From NCBI RefSeq assembly GCF_900108875.1, contig NZ_FNYJ01000005.1, forward strand, positions 124,001 through 188,000: 64,000 bases of DNA. The letters run 5' to 3'. This stretch comes from Pseudomonas sp. NFR16 (lineage in GTDB: Bacteria > Pseudomonadota > Gammaproteobacteria > Pseudomonadales > Pseudomonadaceae). Positions 6,839-14,964 of the stretch are shown here, in pieces. Position numbers and translations under genes: made by a program. The notes beneath the pieces were generated by a model, which had not been told where the DNA came from, made no database searches, and was given only the letters and a program-made list of their open reading frames with translations. The stretch's first letter is position 1. Each line of letters starts with the position of its first letter.

Positions 6839-7740
6839 AGATCGCTGTGCTTTCGCGAAACCCGCGTCTGTATTCAACCCGCCGACTGGTCGAAGCTGGC
6901 ATCCAGCGCGGTCACGAGGTGGTGGTGATCGATACCCTGCGCGCCTATATGAACATCGCCAGTCATAAGCCGCAGATTCACTATCGAGGAAAACCACTGG
7001 AAGGCTTTGACGCGGTCATCCCGCGGATCGGCGCGTCCGTCACGTTCTACGGCTGCGCGGTGTTGCGCCAGTTCGAAATGATGGGTGTGTTCCCCCTCAA
7101 CGAATCGGTCGCCATTGCCCGCTCCCGCGACAAGCTGCGTTCGCTGCAGCTGTTGTCACGTCGGGGGATCGGTCTGCCGGTGACCGGCTTCGCACACTCG
7201 CCTGACGACATCCCGGACCTCATCCAGATGGTCAATGGCGCCCCGTTGGTCATCAAGGTGCTCGAAGGCACTCAGGGCATTGGTGTGGTGCTGTGTGAAA
7301 CGGCGACGGCAGCGGAATCGGTGATTGAGGCCTTCATGGGCCTCAAGCAGGACATCATGGTTCAGGAATACATCAAGGAAGCAGGCGGCGCTGACATCCG
7401 CTGTTTCGTGGTGGGTGACAAGGTCATCGCCTCAATGATGCGCCAGGCCAAGCCCGGTGAATTCCGCTCCAACCTGCACCGCGGCGGAACCGCCAGCCTC
7501 ATCAAAATCACGCCCGAAGAGCGAATGACGGCCATCCGGGCTGCCAAGGTCATGGGGCTGAGCGTTGCCGGCGTGGATATCCTGCGCTCCAACCACGGCC
7601 CACTGGTGATGGAAGTGAACTCTTCGCCGGGACTGGAAGGTATTGAAGCGACAACCGGCAAGGACGTCGCCGGGATGATCATTCAGTACATCGAAAAGAA
7701 CGGCGGGCCGCACATGACCCGAACCAAGGGCAAAGGCTGA
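6835..7740 (+). CDS. rimK: ribosomal protein S6 glutamate ligase RimK
   Basis: ATP-grasp ligase of 301 aa that adds glutamate residues to the C-terminus of ribosomal protein S6 (RpsF), altering ribosome function; in Pseudomonas this affects motility, virulence and colonisation traits. It begins [22 protein letters not shown]. The ATP-grasp core is visible: [17 protein letters not shown] (phosphate-binding loop), [21 protein letters not shown] and [13 protein letters not shown] near the C-terminus with the metal-binding Glu and Asn. The start overlaps the rimB stop by four bases. Last gene of the rimABK operon. Confidence 0.96.
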   Translation: [301 protein letters not shown]

Positions 7741-7763
7741 CGGAACGCCCGCCAATGGGACCA

Positions 7764-7785
7764 GCCGCGGGCTCGCACTCGCGGC
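7764..7785. other. inverted repeat downstream of rimK
   Basis: GCCGCG (7764-7769) and CGCGGC (7780-7785) bracket a 10-base GC-rich loop in the gap between convergent rimK and amgS. The wording of the sequence resembles a decayed REP element. No T-run follows on either strand, so a terminator role is uncertain. Confidence 0.3.
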
Positions 7786-7856
7786 GAATCAGCCTTTACG
7801 CTCTTTGAGCAGGCTCGCCGCTTCGAAGCCTGCGAACTCAGCGCGACGGCATGAGA

Positions 7857-9170
7857 TCAGTCTGCGTCCCTGGGCAACATCAAGCCCAGTGGCAATCGAA
7901 CGCGCGCTTCCAGTCCGCCACCGGAGCGATTGCGCAGTTCGACATTGCCACCGTGCATCGCCGCGATACGCTTGACGATCGCAAGCCCCAATCCTGTGCC
8001 CTTGCCGCTTCGGGCGCGATCGCCCCGGATGAACGGGTTGAAAATGCCTTCCAGCTCCGAAGGATCAATGCCCATCCCGCGATCCAGTACGCTCAGCACC
8101 ACGTAGGGCGCCCCGCTGTCACCTGACACATACGCCGCGACCTCAACACCATCGCCCGCATGATGCATGGCGTTACCGATGAGGTTATTGAGCAAGCGCT
8201 TCATCGAGACCCGCCGCAGCGGAAACGGAGGGATAGACTCCAGACACAGTCGCACCTGCTCAACGGGGCTGTTGTAGGGCGCAACGACTTCATGCACCAG
8301 CTCGACCAGATTGACCTCTTCGACCTCCTCGTCGCGCCCATCCCGGATGAACGCCAGAAACTGATCGAGAATGGCATCCATGTCCTCGATGTCGCGAACC
8401 ATGCCTTCCATGAATTCATTGTTGGCCGGCATCAGCTCCAGCGACAGACGCAGCCGTGTCAGCGGCGTACGCAGATCATGGGACACACCGGCGAGCATCA
8501 GCTCCCGTTCCTGACCGGCCTGTTCGACGTCTTCGGCCATCTGATTAAAGGCCCGGTAGACCTCGGTCATTTCGCTGGGTGTATCGCCGACAGGCAACCG
8601 GACGCTGCGCCCCTGTCCCAATTGACGCGCCGCGAAGACAAGACGTTTGAGCGGCTGATTGAGCTGGCTGACGAAGATCCAGGCCGATGCGGTGGACAGC
8701 AGCCCGATCGCCAGGAACCAGCCGAGCACGCTCCATATTTTCTGGCCGCGCAGCGGGTGCGGATACAGCGGCACCTTCAGCCAGCCATCGCCCAGACTCG
8801 GCGCGCGTACCCACAGCGCGGGTGGAGCATGCACGCGCAACCGTACTTCCGTATCAGCGCCAAGCTCGGCCTGCATCTGACGCTGATAGATTTCCGAATA
8901 GGGCCAGTGCTGCTCGCCTTCCGGGACGCCACCGCCGACCACGCGGATCAGGCCCGCCGCATCTGCGATGGTCTGCCGGTCGCTTTCATCGGCCGCCCAG
9001 TAAGCCCGCAAAGTCAGCGCAACACCGTGGCTGTATTGACGATCCACGAGAACGTCTTCGTTCATCAGCAGATAGACCAGCGTCAGTGCTTTCGAAAACA
9101 GCACGACGATGAGCACCAGCCAGAGCGTGCGGGAGAAAAAACTTTGCGGGAACCAGAGCGGTGTCTTCAT
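7857..9170 (-). CDS. amgS: sensor histidine kinase AmgS (EnvZ-like)
   Basis: Inner-membrane sensor kinase of 437 aa paired with AmgR. It has a first membrane segment at about 16-36, a periplasmic sensor region at 37-144, a second membrane segment at 147-167 and a HAMP linker. The kinase core has GVSHDLRTPLTRLRL with phospho-acceptor His231, the N-box LLNNLIGNAMHHAG (Asn333), DRGMGI (363-368) and GTGLGL (391-396), all intact. In P. aeruginosa this pair answers envelope stress caused by misfolded membrane proteins, for example after aminoglycosides. The frame is open to 9275, but ATG 9170 gives the family-like N-terminus MKTPLWFPQSFFSRTLW. It lies 166 bases downstream of amgR with a compound hairpin between them. 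Confidence 0.9.
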   Translation of the reverse strand: MKTPLWFPQSFFSRTLWLVLIVVLFSKALTLVYLLMNEDVLVDRQYSHGVALTLRAYWAADESDRQTIADAAGLIRVVGGGVPEGEQHWPYSEIYQRQMQAELGADTEVRLRVHAPPALWVRAPSLGDGWLKVPLYPHPLRGQKIWSVLGWFLAIGLLSTASAWIFVSQLNQPLKRLVFAARQLGQGRSVRLPVGDTPSEMTEVYRAFNQMAEDVEQAGQERELMLAGVSHDLRTPLTRLRLSLELMPANNEFMEGMVRDIEDMDAILDQFLAFIRDGRDEEVEEVNLVELVHEVVAPYNSPVEQVRLCLESIPPFPLRRVSMKRLLNNLIGNAMHHAGDGVEVAAYVSGDSGAPYVVLSVLDRGMGIDPSELEGIFNPFIRGDRARSGKGTGLGLAIVKRIAAMHGGNVELRNRSGGGLEARVRLPLGLMLPRDAD

Positions 9171-9242
9171 AACAGCAGCTACACACTTTGCAGGAGCGAG
9201 TTCAGGCTCGCGAAATTCGCGGAACACAAGAGACAGCAAAAA

Positions 9243-9287
9243 CCAGTCACGACGATGTTCGCTGATGGCGAACACCGAGGTGACTGG
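9243..9287 (-). other. compound hairpin between amgR and amgS
   Basis: Two nested perfect inverted repeats share one centre: CCAGTCAC/GTGACTGG (9243-9250 with 9280-9287) outside and GTTCGC/GCGAAC (9257-9262 with 9268-9273) inside, separated by symmetrical six-base internal loops. In an amgR-amgS transcript this would fold into a 45-nt hairpin without a following T-run, suited to RNA processing or protecting the upstream mRNA rather than termination. Confidence 0.5.
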
Positions 9288-9336
9288 CTAACGTTGCGGG
9301 CGTCGGACACCCGGCAATTGACTGTCGGACTTGCTG

Positions 9337-10077
9337 TTACTGCTTGTTGGCACCGTCTGGAACGAACACATAACCCACGCCCCATACGGTCTGGATATAG
9401 CGCGGCTTGGCGGCATCCACTTCGATCAGGCGGCGCAGACGAGAAATCTGTACGTCGATGGAGCGCTCCAGAGCGTCCCACTCGCGTCCGCGGGCCAGAT
9501 TCATCAGCTTGTCGCGGGTCAGCGGCTCGCGCGCATGCATGACCAGCGCCTTGAGCACCGCGAATTCACCGGTGGTGAGCATGTGTACTTCGTCGCCACG
9601 TTTAAGCTCGCGGGTAGCCAGAGACAATTCATAATCGCCAAAGGTGACGGTTTCTTCTTCGCTGGCCGGTGCGCCAGGCACCGGGGCGGCCTGACGACGA
9701 AGCACGGCACGCACGCGGGCCATCAGTTCATCGGGGTTGAAAGGTTTGGCCAAGTAATCATCGGCGCCCAGCTCCAGACCCTTGATCCGGCTCAGCTCAT
9801 CGCCCTTGGCGGTCAGCATGATGATGGGCACCTGATTGTTCGCGGCACGCAGACGGCGACAAGCGGACAAGCCGTCCTCGCCTGGCAGCATCAGGTCCAG
9901 CACCACGAGATGAAACACTTCGCGCGCCAGCAGACGGTCCATTTGCTCCACGTTGGGCACAGCGCGGGCGCGGTAGCCTTTGCTGTTGAAAAAGCGTTCT
10001 AACAGGCTGCTCAAGCCCGGGTCATCATCAACGATGAGGATTTTCTCGCCTTCAGCCGTTTGTGCAGTGCTGCTCAT
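9337..10077 (-). CDS. amgR: response regulator AmgR (OmpR-like)
   Basis: A 246-aa OmpR/PhoB-family transcription factor. The receiver domain has the acidic pocket LIVDDDP (residues 15-20), phospho-acceptor Asp61 in VVLDLMLPGEDG, LTAKGDE, and Lys111 in AKPFNP. The C-terminal winged helix (about 145-240) contains EFAVLKALVMHAREPLTRDKLMN and RRLIEVDAAKPRYIQTVWGVGYVFVPDG. Phosphorylated by AmgS, it regulates envelope-stress genes. It is the first gene of the amgR-amgS unit, divergent from tex, whose promoter shares the 281-bp intergenic region. Confidence 0.95.
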   Translation of the reverse strand: MSSTAQTAEGEKILIVDDDPGLSSLLERFFNSKGYRARAVPNVEQMDRLLAREVFHLVVLDLMLPGEDGLSACRRLRAANNQVPIIMLTAKGDELSRIKGLELGADDYLAKPFNPDELMARVRAVLRRQAAPVPGAPASEEETVTFGDYELSLATRELKRGDEVHMLTTGEFAVLKALVMHAREPLTRDKLMNLARGREWDALERSIDVQISRLRRLIEVDAAKPRYIQTVWGVGYVFVPDGANKQ

Positions 10078-10266
10078 TGGAAGCTCCTTTGATCTCGGCG
10101 CGCATTATGGCGTAGCTGCTGCGATGCGCACCGTGTGCATTGTTAGCAGATTTTTCCTGAGTACACACTGGCGCTCTCCCTCGCTGCTGAGGGAGGGGAT
10201 CGCCACCGTGCGATGCACTGATTCGGGCCATATGATCGGCTGATCCCCTAATCAGGGTTCGCTGGG

Positions 10267-10272
10267 TATAAT
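10267..10272 (+). promoter_or_regulatory. -10 box of the tex promoter
   Basis: A perfect TATAAT lies 86 bases before the tex start codon. No good -35 is visible at the expected spacing; a short palindrome, CTGAT/ATCAG (10240-10244 and 10251-10255), occupies that place and could bind an activator or repressor. Confidence 0.5.
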
Positions 10273-10358
10273 GCGCCGCCCTCAAGGTCAGGCAGCACCC
10301 GCTCAAGGCGGTTCGCCAGCAGCTGGATTTTTTGCACACACATTTGCCAGGTGGTTTT

Positions 10359-12683
10359 ATGGACAGTATCAACAGCCGCATCGCCGAAGAACTCGGCGTC
10401 CGCCCGCAACAGGTCGAAGCGGCCGTCGCGCTACTGGATGAAGGCTCTACCGTGCCTTTCATCGCTCGCTACCGTAAAGAAGTGACAGGCAGCCTCGATG
10501 ACACGCAACTGCGTCATCTGGAAGAGCGCCTGCGTTATCTGCGCGAGCTCGATGAGCGCCGCATCAGCATCCTTGCCAGCATCGAGGAGCAAGGCAAGCT
10601 GACCCCCGAACTGGCTCGCGACATCAAGCTGGCCGACACCAAGACCCGCCTTGAAGACTTGTATCTGCCATACAAGCAGAAGCGCCGCACCAAAGGCCAG
10701 ATCGCGCTGGAAGCCGGCCTTGGCGAACTCGCCGACGGTCTGTTCAACGATCCGAACCTGAACCCGGAAACCGAGGCGGCCCGTTTCGTCGACGCCGAAA
10801 AAGGTTTTGCCGACGTCAAGGCAGTGCTCGAAGGCGCCAAATACATCCTCATGGAGCGCTTCGCCGAAGACGCCACCCTTCTGGAGAAACTGCGCAGTTT
10901 CCTCAAGCAGGAGGCTGTGATCAGTGCCCGGGTGGTGACTGGCAAGGAAGAAGAAGGCGCCAAGTTCCGTGACTATTTCGAACACGACGAGCCGCTGAAG
11001 AGCATGCCGTCGCACCGCGCGCTGGCGATCTTCCGGGGCCGCAATGAAGGCGTGTTGAGCTCGGCGCTGAAAGTCGGCGAAGAGCTGCCGGGGGCGCTTC
11101 ATCCCTGCGAAATGATGATCAGCGAGCGTTTTGGGCTGCAGAATCAGAACCGTCCTGCAGACAAGTGGCTCGCCGAAGTCGTGCGCTGGACCTGGAAGGT
11201 CAAGCTGTACTCGCATCTGGAAACCGACCTGCTGGGCGAACTGCGCGACGGCGCCGAGACCGAAGCGATCAACGTGTTCGCTCATAACCTGCACGATCTG
11301 CTTCTGGCCGCGCCTGCCGGACCTCGCGCCACACTGGGCCTGGACCCGGGCCTGCGTACCGGTTGCAAGGTCGCGGTGGTCGATGCGACAGGCAAATTGC
11401 TGGATCACGCCACGGTCTATCCGCACGTGCCGAAGAACCAGTGGGATCAGACCATCGCGGTACTGGCCGCGCTGTGCGCCAAACATTCGGTGGACCTGAT
11501 CGCGATCGGCAACGGCACCGCCAGCCGCGAAACCGACAAACTGGCAGCGGAACTGATCAAAAAATACCCAGGCCTGAAGATGACCAAGGTCATGGTCTCC
11601 GAAGCTGGCGCGTCGGTGTATTCGGCGTCGGAACTGGCAGCCAAAGAATTCCCGGATCTGGACGTTTCGATCCGTGGCGCGGTGTCGATCGCTCGCCGCT
11701 TGCAGGATCCGCTCGCGGAGCTGGTGAAGATCGATCCGAAATCCATCGGTGTCGGCCAGTACCAGCACGACGTGTCGCAACTCAAGCTGGCGCGCGGCCT
11801 GGATGCGGTCGTAGAGGACTGCGTGAACGCCGTTGGCGTCGATGTGAATACTGCCTCTGTCGCCTTGCTGGCGCGGATTTCCGGCCTGAACACCACGCTG
11901 GCGCAGAACATCGTTTCGCACCGCGACGAGAACGGCGCGTTCAAAACCCGCGCCGCGCTGAAGAAAGTGGCGCGTCTGGGCGAAAAAACCTTCGAACAGG
12001 CCGCAGGATTCCTGCGCGTCATGAACGGCGACAACCCGCTGGATTCTTCTGCGGTTCACCCGGAAGCTTATCCACTGGTGCAGCGCATCGCGGCTGAAAC
12101 CGACCGCGACATTCGTTCGCTGATCGGCGATGCAAGCTTCCTCAAGCGCCTTGATCCGAAGAAGTTCACCGACGAGACCTTTGGCCTGCCGACGGTGACC
12201 GACATTCTTCAGGAGCTCGAAAAGCCTGGCCGCGACCCGCGTCCCGAGTTCAAGACCGCCGAGTTCCAGGATGGCGTCGAAGATCTCAAGGACCTGCAAC
12301 CGGGCATGATTCTGGAAGGTGTCGTGACCAACGTCACCAACTTCGGTGCATTTGTCGACATCGGCGTGCATCAGGACGGTCTGGTGCATATCTCCGCGCT
12401 TTCCGAGAAGTTCATCAAGGACCCGCGTGAAGCCGTGAAGGCCGGTGATGTGGTGAAGGTCAAGGTAATGGAAGTCGACATCGCGCGTAAGCGTGTAGGA
12501 CTGTCGATGCGCATGAGCGACACGCCGGGTGAGAAAGTCGACGGCGCTCGGGGTGCTCGCCCTGGCGCAGCGCCTCGTCAGCAGCAGAGCAGCGCCCCGC
12601 GCAAGGAAACCGCGACAGCCGCCCCGGCCAATAACGCCATGGCTTCTCTGTTCGCCAACGCCAAGCAACTGAAGAAACGCTGA
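10359..12683 (+). CDS. tex: Tex-family RNA-binding transcription accessory protein
   Basis: A 774-aa cytoplasmic nucleic-acid-binding protein. From the N-terminus: a Tex-N helical region starting MDSINSRIAEELGVRPQQV, a YqgF/RNase H-like domain around 320-450 (LGLDPGLRTGCKVAVVD), a helix-hairpin-helix region (NTASVALLARISGLNTTLAQNIV), and an S1 RNA-binding domain at about 645-715 (LQPGMILEGVVTNVTNFGAFVDIGV), followed by a low-complexity Ala/Gln tail. ATG 10359 has AGGTGG upstream. Tex affects transcription and toxin expression in other bacteria, but its exact biochemical role is not settled. The stop codon overlaps the next gene's start. Confidence 0.95.
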   Translation: MDSINSRIAEELGVRPQQVEAAVALLDEGSTVPFIARYRKEVTGSLDDTQLRHLEERLRYLRELDERRISILASIEEQGKLTPELARDIKLADTKTRLEDLYLPYKQKRRTKGQIALEAGLGELADGLFNDPNLNPETEAARFVDAEKGFADVKAVLEGAKYILMERFAEDATLLEKLRSFLKQEAVISARVVTGKEEEGAKFRDYFEHDEPLKSMPSHRALAIFRGRNEGVLSSALKVGEELPGALHPCEMMISERFGLQNQNRPADKWLAEVVRWTWKVKLYSHLETDLLGELRDGAETEAINVFAHNLHDLLLAAPAGPRATLGLDPGLRTGCKVAVVDATGKLLDHATVYPHVPKNQWDQTIAVLAALCAKHSVDLIAIGNGTASRETDKLAAELIKKYPGLKMTKVMVSEAGASVYSASELAAKEFPDLDVSIRGAVSIARRLQDPLAELVKIDPKSIGVGQYQHDVSQLKLARGLDAVVEDCVNAVGVDVNTASVALLARISGLNTTLAQNIVSHRDENGAFKTRAALKKVARLGEKTFEQAAGFLRVMNGDNPLDSSAVHPEAYPLVQRIAAETDRDIRSLIGDASFLKRLDPKKFTDETFGLPTVTDILQELEKPGRDPRPEFKTAEFQDGVEDLKDLQPGMILEGVVTNVTNFGAFVDIGVHQDGLVHISALSEKFIKDPREAVKAGDVVKVKVMEVDIARKRVGLSMRMSDTPGEKVDGARGARPGAAPRQQQSSAPRKETATAAPANNAMASLFANAKQLKKR

Positions 12684-13066
12684 TGGATATTCCAGACGAG
12701 CTGACCCAAAGCGCTTACTTCAAGACCCTTGGCTGCCGGGTGGTGCGACTGGACGAGGGCGTCGCGCAAGTCGCCCTGCCGCTGGAAGCGCACCTGCGCA
12801 ATCGCGGCAACGTGATGCACGGTGGCGCGCTGTTCAGCCTGGTGGACATCACCATGGGGCTGGCCTGCTCCAGTTCCCACGGCTTCGATCAGCGCAGCGT
12901 GACCGTGGAATGCAAGATCAACTACGTGCGCGCCGTGTCCGAAGGCGAGGTCCTGTGCACCAGCACCGTGCTGCATGCCGGACGCCGCACGCTGGTGGTC
13001 GAGGCCGAGGTTCGCCAGGACGACAAGCTGGTCGCTAAAGCACAAGGCACGTTCGCGATCGTCTAG
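12683..13066 (+). CDS. hotdog-fold thioesterase (PaaI-like)
   Basis: A 127-aa hotdog protein. The signature is RNRGNVMHGGALFSLVDITMGLACSS, including the HGG motif and the downstream Asp that act in acyl-CoA hydrolysis in PaaI-type thioesterases; VTVECKINYVRAVSEGEVLC follows as the typical second strand. The acyl-CoA substrate cannot be read from the sequence. Its ATG shares a base with the tex stop (TGATG), so it is translated from the tex message. A long hairpin at 13091-13117 follows. Confidence 0.85.
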   Translation: MDIPDELTQSAYFKTLGCRVVRLDEGVAQVALPLEAHLRNRGNVMHGGALFSLVDITMGLACSSSHGFDQRSVTVECKINYVRAVSEGEVLCTSTVLHAGRRTLVVEAEVRQDDKLVAKAQGTFAIV

Positions 13067-13090
13067 CTGTCCGATACCGATATGGGTTAA

Positions 13091-13117
13091 TTTCGGCACT
13101 GTTCGACAGTGTCGAAA
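13091..13117 (+). terminator. long hairpin downstream of the tex unit
   Basis: TTTCGGCACTGT (13091-13102) pairs with ACAGTGTCGAAA (13106-13117) around a TCG loop: a 12-bp stem with a single G-T wobble, starting 25 bases after the thioesterase stop. There is no T-run after it, so termination may need Rho, or the hairpin may stabilise the message end. Confidence 0.5.
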
Positions 13118-13277
13118 TCAACTGCCTGTTTGACTGATGGCAGCCTATTGAATGACCAGGCGACAGGCGTCGGCGTTAGGGCTAAAAACGAGGCGAAAAC
13201 GCCAGTTCCTTTCTTCACCCTTGTAGACCGCCATATCGCCCCCATATAGGGCCGACTGACGCGTGAAGGAATCCAAC

Positions 13278-14864
13278 TTGAGCGAACTTCTCAACCGCCG
13301 CCTGGCTCTGCTTGGCGAGCACTCCAACCTCTCCCTTCTGGAGAAGTGCTTGCATGGTATCGAGCGCGAATGCCTGCGCGTTACAGGCGAAGGTCGTCTG
13401 GCCCAGACCCCGCACCCCGAAGCGCTCGGGTCTGCACTGACCAACGAACAGATCACCACGGATTATTCCGAGTCGCTGCTGGAGTTCATCACGCCTGCAC
13501 TGACCAATCCCGCCGACACGCTGGACAGTCTCGAGAAAATCCATCGCTTTGCCTACAGCAAGCTGGGCAGCGAATACATCTGGAGCCCTTCGATGCCGTG
13601 CCCGCTGCCGGCCGAGGAAGACATCCCGATCGCCTATTACGGCACATCCAATATCGGCAAGCTCAAGTACGTGTACCGCCAGGGCCTGGCGCTGCGCTAC
13701 GGCAAGACGATGCAATGCATTGCCGGAATTCACTACAATTTTTCCTTGCCTGAAGCGGTCTGGCCGCTGCTCAAGCACACCGCCAACTTCGAAGGCAGCG
13801 ACCGAGATTTCCAGTCAGAAAGCTACATTGGTCTGATCCGCAACTTCCGTCGCTACAGCTGGCTGCTGATGTACCTGTTCGGCGCCTCGCCAGCGCTGGA
13901 CGCCAGCTTCCTGCGCGGCCGCTCTCATCAGCTCGATCAATTCGACGCCGACACGCTGTATCTGCCGTACGCCACCAGTCTGCGCATGAGTGATCTGGGT
14001 TATCAGAGCAGCGCTCAAGCCGACCTGACGCCTTGCTACAACGATCTGCTGACTTACACCGACAGCCTGCGTCGCGCAGTTGCCACGCCTTACGCGCCCT
14101 ATGTCGAGATCGGCACGCACAAGGACGGCGAGTGGATTCAGCTCAACACCAACGTGCTGCAGATCGAAAACGAGTACTACTCGACCATTCGCCCGAAGCG
14201 CGTGACCTACTCCGGCGAGCGTCCGATTCAGGCGCTGATGGCGCGCGGCGTGCAGTACGTGGAAGTTCGTTGCCTGGACATCAACCCGTTCCTGCCGGTC
14301 GGCATCGATCTGCAACAGTCGCGCTTCATCGATGCGTTCATCCTGTTTTGCGCGCTGCAGGAAAGCTCGCAACTGGCCGACTGCGAGTGCGGCAACGCCA
14401 GCACCAACTTCCTGACCGTGGTCAAAGAAGGTCGTCGGCCGGGGCTGCAGCTGAGCCGCAATACCGAGACCATCGACCTGAAGGAATGGGCCAATGAGTT
14501 GCTCGACAAGATTGCGCCGATCAGCCAATTGCTGGACAAGAGCCAAGGTATCGATGAACACGCCCGGTCATTGGACGCTCAGCGTGCCAAGGTCGCCGAC
14601 CCGGCGCTGACGCCATCAGCGCAGGTGCTGGCCAGCATGACGGAGCACAAGGAGGGCTTTACGGCGTTCTCTCTGCGTCAGGCGCAGGCTCACGCCGAGT
14701 ATTTCCGTAGCCGCCCTTTGAGCGCAGAGGAGCAAACCGGCTTCGAGACCAAAGCGCGGGAATCCCTGGCGCAACAGTCCGAGCTGGAACAGACCGAAGA
14801 ACCGGTGGATTTCGACACCTTCGTCGGTGCTTATCAGGCGAGCATTCTGGCGATCAGTAACTGA
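13278..14864 (+). CDS. gshA: glutamate-cysteine ligase
   Basis: Joins glutamate and cysteine with ATP, the first and rate-limiting step of glutathione synthesis. The 528-aa protein is of the E. coli/gammaproteobacterial GshA type: GIERECLRV near the N-terminus, ITTDYSESLLEFITP, SPSMPCPLP, and QCIAGIHYNFSLPE in the active-site region. The start is most likely TTG 13278 (MSELLNRRLALLGEHSNL), with AAGGA at good spacing; an in-frame GTG at 13263 is the alternative. It is transcribed toward argA and ends in a shared terminator. Confidence 0.95.
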   Translation: MSELLNRRLALLGEHSNLSLLEKCLHGIERECLRVTGEGRLAQTPHPEALGSALTNEQITTDYSESLLEFITPALTNPADTLDSLEKIHRFAYSKLGSEYIWSPSMPCPLPAEEDIPIAYYGTSNIGKLKYVYRQGLALRYGKTMQCIAGIHYNFSLPEAVWPLLKHTANFEGSDRDFQSESYIGLIRNFRRYSWLLMYLFGASPALDASFLRGRSHQLDQFDADTLYLPYATSLRMSDLGYQSSAQADLTPCYNDLLTYTDSLRRAVATPYAPYVEIGTHKDGEWIQLNTNVLQIENEYYSTIRPKRVTYSGERPIQALMARGVQYVEVRCLDINPFLPVGIDLQQSRFIDAFILFCALQESSQLADCECGNASTNFLTVVKEGRRPGLQLSRNTETIDLKEWANELLDKIAPISQLLDKSQGIDEHARSLDAQRAKVADPALTPSAQVLASMTEHKEGFTAFSLRQAQAHAEYFRSRPLSAEEQTGFETKARESLAQQSELEQTEEPVDFDTFVGAYQASILAISN

Positions 14865-14878
14865 TCCGCACATGAATA

Positions 14879-14908
14879 AAAACGGCGCGCCTGAGGCGCG
14901 CCGTTTTT
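14879..14908. terminator. bidirectional terminator between gshA and argA
   Basis: AAAACGGCGCGCC and GGCGCGCCGTTTTT form a very stable GC-rich stem around a TGA loop, with A- and T-runs on the outer sides, so it can work for both convergent genes. Confidence 0.92.
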
Positions 14909-14964
14909 GTTTCTGAAGCGTCCGATCGACTGGAGTAGCACAGGCCTCACGATCTGCCGGGAGC

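Noticed and set aside
10431..12668. A 745-codon open frame on the minus strand opposite tex
   Set aside because: It is an antisense shadow caused by GC-rich codon use; tex on the plus strand has full domain structure and a good ribosome-binding site, while the shadow's protein is rich in His, Arg and Gln with no motif.
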